A DNA stretch of 64,000 nt from Owenia fusiformis (Eukaryota; Annelida; Polychaeta; Sabellida; Oweniidae), in the NCBI GenBank assembly GCA_903813345.2, contig CAIIXF020000008.1, positions 1,995,341 to 2,059,340 on the forward strand. Direction: 5' to 3'. Below, one piece after another: positions 62,001 to 64,000 of this stretch. Both the position numbers and the translations under genes were made by a program. The notes beneath the pieces are model-generated. The model did no database searches. It saw only the letters and a program-made list of their open reading frames with translations, and was not told the DNA's origin. Within the stretch, counting starts at the first letter, position 1, and every line of letters starts with the position of its first letter.

Positions 62001-64000
62001 CTCCAGGTCATTGGTCCAGTTTACATTATCCATATCATTTCTAATCTGGCTATAATCCCCTTTAGTGTAGCATGGTTTTTTATCTGGTACATATGTGTTT
62101 GATTTGTCTATGTGAGAGCTAATCTTGAAGCTTATAATTATATGGTCACTATGTCCAAGCTTACCTATATACTCTATCTGTGATACACTTTCTTCCCTGC
62201 TTGAGAATATCTAATCTAGGATGCTCGGCCTTTGTCCATGCACTATTCTTGTTGGTTGATCTATATGTTGATGTAGGAATAATTCTTGGGTTTTCTCTAG
62301 AAAAATGGATGAAAAATGTTCAGATCCCATATTTGATTGACAGTTTTTCCAATCTATTTCTCTCATTTTAAAATCTCCTGTTATGCAAAGTTCACATTTT
62401 TCCTGTTTTGCTGTATTTACAATATTTACAAAAATTTTATTTAACTCATCATTATTTACATTGTCAGTTCTTGGGTTTCTATATAATGTTGATAGTAATA
62501 GTACATGTCAGTAATAATGTGTGAGCCTTGAAGTTAATAATAATAATGTATACCTTAAGTTAGTAATAATGTGTATGGTTACCTTGCAAACCTTGAAGTT
62601 AGTAATGATATGTGTACCTAAAAGTTAGTAATTATATGCTTACCTTGAAGTTAGTAATAATATGTGTACCTTAGAGTTAGTATTATTATATGTGTACCTT
62701 AGAGTTAGTAATTATATGCAAACCTTGAAGTTAGTAATGATATGTGTACCTTAGAGTTAGTAATAATTTGCAAACCTTGAAGTTAGTAATAATAAGGGCC
62801 ATGCGCCATAATATGTGTATCTTTAACCCTTTAAGTTAATAATAATGTGTGCTACCGAAATAATTAAAGTGTAGAATTATGTCATTGGTCAGATATCATC
62901 CCTTGAAATAGAACTACAGATTGCCACACTGTGAATAACTTCTATGTTAATGTGATTTCAGTACCCTGGGGTAGCTGACAGTATTAACAGTGCCACCTTA
63001 TGAATAACTTCTATGTTAATGTGATTTCAGTACCCTGGGGTAGCTGACAGTATTAACAGTGCCACCTTATGAATAACTTCTATGTTAATGTGATTTCAGT
63101 ACCCTGGGGTAGCTGACAGTATTAACAGTGCCACCTTATGAATAACTTCTATGTTAATGTGATTTCAGTACCCTGGGGTAGCTGACAGTATTAACAGTGC
63201 CACCTTATGAATAACTTCTATGGTAATGTGATTTCAGTACCCTGGGGTAGCTGACAGTATTAACAGTGCCACCTTATGAATAACTTCCATGTTAATGTGA
63301 TTTCAGTACCCTGGGGTAGCTGATAGTATTAACAGTGCCACCTTATGAATAACTTCTATGTTAATGTAATTTCAGTACCCTGGGGTAGCTGACAGTATTA
63401 ACAGTGCCACCTTATGAATAACTTCTATGTTAATGTGATTTCAGTACCCTGGGGTAGCTGACAGTATTAACAGTGCCAACTTATGAATAACTTCTATGGT
63501 AATGTGATTTCAGTAACCTGGGGTAGCTGACAGTATTAACAGTGCCACCTTATGAATAACTTCTATGTTAATGTGATTTCAGTACCCTGGGGTAGCTGAC
63601 AGTATTAACAGTGCCACCTTATGAATAACTTCTATGTTAATGTGATTTCAGTACCCTGGGGTAGCTGACAGTATTAACAGTGCCACCTTATGAATAACTT
63701 CTATGTTAATGTGATTTCAGTACCCTGGGGTAGCTGACAGTATTAACAGTGCCACCTTATGAATAACTTCTATGTTAATGTGATTTCAGTACCCTGGGGT
63801 AGCTGACAGTATTAACAGTGCCACCTTATGAATAACTTCTATGTTAATGTGATTTCAGTACCCTGGGGTAGCTGACAGTATTAACAGTGCCACCTTATGA
63901 ATAACTTCTATGTTAATGTGATTTCAGTACCCTGGGGTAGCTGACAGTATTAACAGTGCCACCTTATGAATAACTTCTATGTTAATGTGATTTCAGTACC
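20164..64000 (+). CDS. COQ8: COQ8 (ADCK3/COQ8A-type) atypical kinase, 5' six exons; 3' end beyond window
   Basis: COQ8 is the mitochondrial UbiB-family atypical kinase/ATPase that supports the coenzyme Q biosynthesis complex on the inner membrane. Coding exons: 20164-20790, 27864-27965, 28324-28462, 28740-28865, 29285-29370 and 31475-31615. All are GT-AG and in phase, 1221 bp, 407 codons. Recognised in order: five 19-residue repeats (58-152), a Ser/Asp-rich linker, the [18 protein letters not shown] segment (244-261), a Gly/Ala-rich hydrophobic stretch, the family-specific KxGQ motif (KLGQ, 323-326), [12 protein letters not shown], the alanine-rich loop AAAS (384-387) that replaces a normal P-loop, and the ATP-binding Lys in VAVKIQ (K405). 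The next exon starts [10 protein letters not shown] and is reached through the 69-bp acceptor array at 62922-64000. The catalytic loop and DFG lie outside the window. Start: first in-frame ATG after an acceptor at 20145-20146, so a non-coding 5' exon is expected upstream. Human COQ8A similarity in exons 3-6 makes the family call firm. Confidence 0.93.
21465..21700. repeat. Dispersed repeat of the ATCCC...CTCAAATACT family
   Basis: It starts TTATCCCATCAAACGAAGTT, passes a GTCTGTCTGTCCGTCTGT run, then AATAACTCAAATACTGTTGG and AAAATGGCC blocks. The same order of blocks recurs at 49851-50110 and at 51113-52300, and in part at 25000-25080. It is a multi-copy family within this window, non-coding. 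Confidence 0.6.
23251..23871. mobile_element. Nested 620-bp inverted-repeat element
   Basis: The left end GTGTTTCATATGTATGCACC is exactly inverted at the right end (GGTGCATACATATGAAACAC). The similarity extends inward with differences, including paired CAGAATCCAGGGGTGTC-like and AGGGACACCTCTTTATTCTG segments. It sits inside the larger element, next to the HAFTGC remnant. Confidence 0.7.
23939..24274 (-). pseudogene. Remnant of a mobile-element-like gene with a [10 protein letters not shown] motif
   Basis: In one minus-strand frame the translation contains [20 protein letters not shown] followed by [11 protein letters not shown]. The HAFTGCDTVS signature with a downstream G-K-K/W is, from my memory of invertebrate proteomes, typical of a multi-copy family that looks transposon-borne. 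The frame is open for 111 codons but has no start context, and the family is normally much longer, so this is a fragment. It lies between the arms of the 21771-26554 inverted repeat, which suggests it was that element's cargo or transposase-related gene. Confidence 0.55.
26640..26935. repeat. Tandem duplication of about 156 bp with AATGGCC blocks
   Basis: The segment GTGGAGCGATTTTGTTCATA and the ~95 bp after it (about 26685-26775) recur almost unchanged at about 26840-26932. Both are followed by GGCCATTTTGAAAAA. It flanks the right arm of the large inverted-repeat element. Confidence 0.75.
27864..31615 (+). CDS. COQ8: COQ8 coding exons 2-6 (kinase N-lobe region)
   Basis: These five exons encode residues 210-407. 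Phases at the joins are 0, 1, 1, 0 and 0. Exon 4 carries [14 protein letters not shown] (KxGQ), exon 5 [20 protein letters not shown] and exon 6 [12 protein letters not shown] and VAVKIQ. All these segments are close to the human COQ8A sequence. Introns in this block are short (277-2104 bp), unlike the introns on either side. The exon 6 donor is CAG followed by GTATTT at 31616. Confidence 0.93.
29371..31474 (+). other. COQ8 intron 5 containing stacked hairpin elements
   Basis: The 2.1-kb intron includes the inverted-repeat cluster 29784-30720 and a run of about 25 C residues near 31420-31443, just upstream of the exon 6 acceptor at 31474. The rest (30740-31415) shows no recognisable feature. 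Confidence 0.65.
29784..30720. mobile_element. Cluster of nested and adjacent hairpin elements
   Basis: Four inverted repeats are visible: 29784-29818 with 30091-30128 (GTATCTCATACTTGAGTGGG); 30131-30240 (ends GTTATGCACGG and AGTGCATAAC); 30580-30718 (ends GTTATGTACGG and GTACATAAC, related to the previous one); and an outer pair 30247-30270 with 30552-30576 (CCAAGTAGAGTTTT) enclosing a poly-A-rich low-complexity filler. The second and third are diverged copies of one family (both continue into GGTTTGGATA). The arrangement suggests element-into-element insertion or a foldback origin. Confidence 0.65.
32426..33112. repeat. Segmental direct repeat, copy A
   Basis: This ~690-bp segment recurs in the same orientation at 34383-35075 (for example GATTATTTTCAGAGAATATA, then AATGGTTTTTGGATGACCCA). 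Small indels separate the copies. A pogo-like element (33151-34377) lies between them. Non-coding. Confidence 0.85.
33151..34377. mobile_element. pogo-like non-autonomous element, 1.2 kb
   Basis: The left end CAGTAAAACCTGTCTAATCC is inverted at the right end (GGATTAGCCAGGTGTTCAG, then ACAGGTTCTACTG). It is flanked by TA on both sides. Internally there are about three ~68-bp minisatellite units containing AATCCAAATCAAAAACATCC (33795-34015). There is no transposase frame. The same ends are seen at 8288-8484. Confidence 0.72.
34383..35075. repeat. Segmental direct repeat, copy B
   Basis: This is the second copy of 32426-33112. It starts just after the pogo-like element's TA and ends at CATCTTTTACAGTTAT, where copy A also ends. 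The paired copies with an element between them suggest duplication involving, or next to, the insertion. Confidence 0.85.
36043..51009 (-). CDS. CYP2-clan cytochrome P450, distal copy (6 exons, 481 aa)
   Basis: Predicted microsomal heme monooxygenase-family protein. Exons: 51009-50688, 49565-49287, 49074-48853, 46797-46682, 46553-46229 and 36224-36043. All are GT-AG, with phases identical to the neighbouring paralog; 1446 bp including TAA. Visible: N-terminal membrane anchor (residues 1-23), proline hinge LPPGLPSWP, ExxR (ESLR) in exon 5, FDPSRF, and the heme loop [14 protein letters not shown] with Cys426. Departures: the C-helix WxxxR has Arg at the Trp position (R120), and the I-helix reads [10 protein letters not shown] with His where Asp or Glu is usual. 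The start is the ATG matching the paralog rather than the upstream ATG at 51042. Intron 5 is 10,004 bp and intron 3 holds a foldback element. The last exon could instead be a remnant of a third paralog, but no other heme exon lies nearer. The gene is nested antisense in a COQ8 intron. Confidence 0.88.
36880..38320. repeat. About 2.2 copies of a 600-bp tandem repeat
   Basis: The CTTGTCATCAAAATTCCAGG segments at about 36964, 37108, 37565, 37709 and 38164 fall into two series spaced by 600-602 bp. Each 600-bp unit also carries GGTGGCCATTTTGAATTTTT and ACCTTCAGTGACCTTGAAAA blocks. The block is bounded by ATCGCACTTTGAAAAAGTGC (36887) and its partial inverse CTTCAAAGTGCGAT (about 38297), so it may be a mobile unit whose interior was duplicated. 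It starts with a GGGCGGGCG-rich run near 36925-36950. It lies in intron 5 of the distal P450 gene. Confidence 0.78.
38581..39360. mobile_element. TA-inserting MITE, 780 bp
   Basis: The left end CCGTATTCTCTGTAATTAGC is inverted exactly at the right end (GCTAATTACAGAGAATACGG), with TA on both sides. An internal GCGCCCA / GGGCGCTTATTAGA pair extends the symmetry. The TA duplication fits the Tc1/mariner superfamily. It is non-coding and lies in intron 5 of the distal P450 gene. Confidence 0.8.
40195..40640. repeat. G- and C-run-rich dispersed repeat fragments
   Basis: This interval mixes a GGGGGAGGGTGGGG run, a CCACCCCCTCCC run, a CCAGGGGGCGACAGGGGC block and an inverted copy of the AGCTTCTAGCTCA core (about 40545) that is also present at 3447 and 17890. 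No boundaries or coding frame were seen. Confidence 0.4.
41436..41734 (+). pseudogene. C-terminal fragment of a LINE-type reverse transcriptase ORF
   Basis: The frame shows LEIEAGTYK, then after a frameshift [20 protein letters not shown] followed by RCKNYES, and ends at a TAA after KKRDKHV. The pattern CxxC...EDExxFxxxCxxY, preceded by a LEIExGxY segment, is a familiar C-terminal zinc-knuckle-like tail of non-LTR retrotransposon polyproteins. No reverse-transcriptase core is found upstream, so this is a 5'-truncated, frameshifted copy. It is plus-strand, opposite to the host P450 gene. Confidence 0.6.
42527..43029 (-). pseudogene. Retroelement-like ORF fragment (LVELTVP / PVEVGCRGF tail)
   Basis: The minus-strand frame encodes about 166 residues with [49 protein letters not shown] and [16 protein letters not shown] before a stop at 42527. 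From memory, the VELTVPxE...R(A)KY...PVEVGCRGF pattern ends many retrotransposon-encoded proteins of invertebrates and fish. The upstream part is interrupted by the MITE at 43030-43523; host sequence resumes at 43527 and no further domain can be recognised. I call it a decayed mobile-element fragment. Confidence 0.5.
43030..43523. mobile_element. Harbinger-like MITE, 494 bp, TTA target duplication
   Basis: The 43-bp terminal inverted repeats start GGGGCGGGGTCAAAATATC and differ at about two positions. The element is flanked by TTA at 43027-43029 and 43524-43526. A 3-bp TTA duplication with a G-rich end is typical of PIF/Harbinger elements. The insertion interrupts the retroelement-like frame at 42527-43029, so it is younger than that fragment. 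Confidence 0.82.
43590..43770. repeat. Minisatellite of about 33 bp
   Basis: Degenerate tandem units contain ACCAATGCCATACCAAAT and TCTAAATATAGGA (three to four copies). Related ATGCCATACC blocks recur at about 43910. It lies in intron 5 of the distal P450 gene. Confidence 0.65.
44170..44365. repeat. Degenerate GTTTCAAT-type short tandem repeat
   Basis: Repeated GTTTCAATTGTTTCAATCG-like units alternate with TTTCAATGCTT. The run creates spurious open frames on both strands that I do not call genes. Confidence 0.6.
45157..46142. mobile_element. mariner-like non-autonomous element, 986 bp
   Basis: The left end CAGGGCGTCCACAAAAAAAG is inverted at the right end (TTTTTTTGTGGACGCCCTG), with TA on both sides. 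Arms of about 200 bp show continued similarity (ATGGTACCTGGATCATTATG against CATTATGATCTTGGTACCAT). The CAGGG(T/C)GTCC ends fit mariner-type elements. No transposase frame survives. It ends 86 bp before exon 5 of the distal P450 gene. Confidence 0.82.
46830..48655. mobile_element. Foldback element with ~480-bp arms, split by a retroposon
   Basis: Left-arm parts 46830-46970 and 47405-47710 are the reverse complement of right-arm parts 48495-48655 and about 48190-48490. Examples are ACAGTGACAAAATATACCAT against GTATATTTTGTCACTGTATG, and GTCAACTCGAATGTACGTTG against CATTCGAGTTGACAACGTAC. The loop is about 470 bp and non-coding. The left arm is interrupted by the retroposed sequence 46988-47401. 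The whole lies in intron 3 of the distal P450 gene, making that intron 2.06 kb against 0.25 kb in the paralog. Confidence 0.78.
46988..47401 (-). mobile_element. SINE- or LINE-tail-like retroposon with 17-bp target duplication
   Basis: A T run (46988-47016) opens the insert on the plus strand, that is, a poly-A tail on the minus strand. It is flanked by the direct repeats ATTTCAAGTTTGATTTC at 46971-46987 and 47402-47418. Such a 17-bp duplication with poly-A indicates target-primed retrotransposition. Inside, ~115 bp (about 47060-47175) recurs at about 47235-47350 (CATCTCCATGTACAGAGGAT). Deletion of the insert restores the arm of the surrounding foldback element. Confidence 0.85.
49790..50120. 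repeat. Dispersed CTCAAATAC-family repeat in P450 intron 1
   Basis: It carries the family's block order (TTATCCCACCAATTTAAGG, a GTCCATTCG stretch, GATAACTCAAATACCGGTTG, then AAAATGGCC). Related to 21465-21700 and 51113-52300. It accounts for much of the greater length of intron 1 (1122 bp) compared with the paralog (462 bp). Confidence 0.6.
51113..52300. repeat. Repeat-filled spacer between the two P450 genes
   Basis: Two starts of the CTCAAATAC family (about 51113 and 51465) are followed by roughly seven degenerate ~110-bp tandem units carrying ACTCAAATACTAGTTGATGG, TTTGGTTCAAATTTTATATG and CAAGATGGC-type blocks. It lies just 5' of the distal P450 gene, so part of its promoter may be repeat-derived. 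The remaining spacer, 52300-52950, shows nothing recognisable. Confidence 0.65.
52952..55812 (-). CDS. CYP2-clan cytochrome P450, proximal copy (6 exons, 480 aa)
   Basis: Predicted ER-anchored heme enzyme. Exons: 55812-55491, 55028-54753, 54468-54247, 53993-53878, 53671-53347 and 53133-52952. All GT-AG, phases 1-1-1-0-1, 1443 bp including TAA. Order of landmarks: hydrophobic anchor (about residues 2-22), hinge LPPGLPSWP (29-37), C-helix GDTRNHVR (117-124), I-helix [10 protein letters not shown] (286-295), ExxR ETLR (344-347), FDPSRF, and heme loop FSMGKRVCPG with Cys425. ExxR and the cysteine loop are intact. The WxxxR Trp is Arg120 and the usual I-helix acid is His290, in both paralogs. Length matches the CYP2 clan (about 480-500). 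Introns are compact (206-462 bp). Substrate cannot be told from sequence. The gene lies antisense inside a COQ8 intron, tandem with 51009-36043. Confidence 0.92.
55813..57470. other. 5' flank of the proximal P450 gene; nothing recognised
   Basis: AT-rich DNA with several poly-A and poly-T tracts. I found no coding exon, no repeat shared with the rest of the window and no convincing TATA-type promoter before the ATG at 55812. Confidence 0.5.
57470..57735. repeat. Dispersed repeat with an 85-bp perfect-type hairpin
   Basis: GGGCAATATAGTGAAATATT at 57483 is followed by its inverse, AATATTTCACTATATTGCTC. The outer arms are TAACGTCATTTCT / AGAAATGACATTA and the loop is about 8 bp. The right part (ACTAGCACTAAAACCCCTAG, then CGGCAAGGTGGTAATAAT) is shared, inverted, with 3270-3395. 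So the same element sits in the serine-rich gene's intron and in the COQ8 intron. Confidence 0.75.
57790..59189 (-). pseudogene. CR1-like LINE, 3' half of ORF2 (reverse transcriptase)
   Basis: Minus-strand frames encode the reverse-transcriptase core: [20 protein letters not shown], then [20 protein letters not shown], then [13 protein letters not shown] (the FADD active-site box). After a frame disruption near 58340-58530 the thumb and C-terminal part follows: [40 protein letters not shown], with a stop at 57882. This motif order is that of CR1/Jockey-group non-LTR elements. The 3' end has TGATGATGATGATG (about 57796-57810), similar to the short 3' repeats of CR1/L2 elements. The frame is broken, so it is inactive. 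Confidence 0.85.
59190..61650. mobile_element. 2.4-kb inverted-repeat element splitting the LINE
   Basis: The left end TTATAAAAAATTGAACCTTG, continuing to AAAGTCCGAATTTAAACCGT, is inverted at the right end with one difference. Host LINE coding sequence abuts both ends. TTATAA occurs at each end (59190-59195 and 61645-61650) and may be, or include, the target duplication. Both subterminal regions are dense in ATTGTACAATGATTG-type words. The 2-kb interior is AT-rich with no transposase frame and includes 22-bp tandem units at about 60733-60830. It is a non-autonomous element of uncertain superfamily. Confidence 0.78.
60733..60835. repeat. 22-bp tandem repeat (about four units)
   Basis: The unit TTTTAATTAGCTGTTCAACC is repeated about four times with small changes inside the inverted-repeat element. 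Length and units were counted by eye. Confidence 0.75.
61651..62510 (-). pseudogene. CR1-like LINE, endonuclease end and RT N-terminal part
   Basis: This is the 5' portion of the LINE at 57790-59189, displaced by the inserted element. Minus-strand translation shows [16 protein letters not shown] (endonuclease), PSILD then a stop codon, IF, then [13 protein letters not shown] (the conserved SDH box), [11 protein letters not shown], and [20 protein letters not shown] followed by IAKP, which joins [10 protein letters not shown] on the far side of the insertion. Internal stops and a 5' truncation near 62510 show it is dead. Confidence 0.8.
62480..62840. repeat. Minisatellite of about 28-30 bp
   Basis: Degenerate tandem units contain AGTTAGTAATAATATGTGTA followed by CCTT(G/A)GA. 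About ten units can be followed. It lies at the 5' truncation point of the LINE and just before the 69-bp array. Confidence 0.75.
62922..64000 (+). repeat. COQ8: 69-bp tandem array containing the COQ8 3' splice site and exon start
   Basis: The period is exactly 69 bp: AG/TACC junctions fall at 62961 + 69n, and the sixteenth begins at 63996. Each unit joins 39 bp of intron end (TGCCACCTTATGAATAACTT ... GTGATTTCAG) to the exon-like sequence TACCCTGGGGTAGCTGACAG plus TATTAACAG. That translates in the phase left by COQ8 exon 6 as YPGVADSIN(S), the residues that follow VAVKIQ in COQ8 proteins. The first unit differs (TGCCACACTGTG), so it probably keeps the ancestral intron edge. A few units carry single changes (TAACCTGG at 63514, ATGTAATTTCAG near 63367), but the acceptor AG persists in all. 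Reading on from a non-final unit gives S-A-T-L and then TGA. The array runs off the window. Confidence 0.95.

Larger units (their letters stand above)
31616..62960 (+). other. COQ8 giant intron 6 (>31 kb) hosting two antisense P450 genes
   Basis: The intron begins at donor GTATTT (31616). The earliest possible acceptor is the first unit of the 69-bp array (62960), and the true one is probably beyond 64000. Inside are two minus-strand CYP2-clan genes, a segmental duplication, several MITEs, LINE remnants and minisatellites. The stretches 31616-32280, 35080-36040, 39365-40190 and 55813-57470 hold nothing I can name. Confidence 0.8.

Noticed and set aside
62922-64000. CRISPR-like or bacterial repeat array
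   Set aside because: The units are contiguous with no unique spacers, and the unit matches a COQ8 splice junction in a eukaryotic gene context.

Overview
This is an AT-rich, intron-rich animal nuclear window, probably from a marine invertebrate. A lophotrochozoan such as a mollusc or brachiopod seems likely, but a hemichordate or cephalochordate is not excluded. The grounds are GT-AG introns, a metazoan COQ8 (ADCK3-type) gene, a tandem pair of CYP2-clan P450 genes, CR1-like LINE remnants and very many short inverted-repeat elements. No rRNA or tRNA gene was recognised by eye.

Layout. (1) 737-5711, minus strand: the 5' three coding exons of a serine-rich, largely disordered protein I do not recognise (750 codons in the window; the gene runs off the left edge or ends in an exon I could not find). 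(2) 5712-20146: intergenic DNA with an 8-bp-TSD hAT-type MITE, a pogo-like MITE, hairpin elements and an inverted pair of dispersed repeats. (3) 20164 to beyond 64000, plus strand: COQ8, the atypical UbiB-family kinase/ATPase of coenzyme Q synthesis. Six coding exons lie at 20164-31615. They encode 407 residues and end at the ATP-binding lysine. The next exon begins only at or beyond the right edge, so one intron exceeds 31 kb. (4) That giant intron holds, on the opposite strand, two CYP2-clan P450 genes of six exons each with identical splice phases: 55812-52952 (480 aa) and 51009-36043 (481 aa). The last exon of the second gene lies 10 kb downstream of exon 5 because of inserted DNA. (5) 57790-62510: a decayed CR1-like LINE split by a 2.4-kb inverted-repeat element. 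(6) 62922-64000: a tandem array of a 69-bp unit that continues past the window. Each unit contains the COQ8 3' splice site and the first nine codons of the next COQ8 exon (YPGVADSIN, the first base of the next codon).

The most unusual signal is this last array: sixteen copies of the same COQ8 splice acceptor in a row. Each fully visible decoy acceptor leads in frame to a stop codon after 13 codons, so normally only the final acceptor, outside the window, could give a full kinase. The two nested P450s keep ExxR and the heme-cysteine loop. Both have Arg in place of the C-helix WxxxR tryptophan and His in place of the I-helix acid, which suggests unusual chemistry. The COQ8 N-terminus carries five 19-residue amphipathic repeats that I do not know from human COQ8A.
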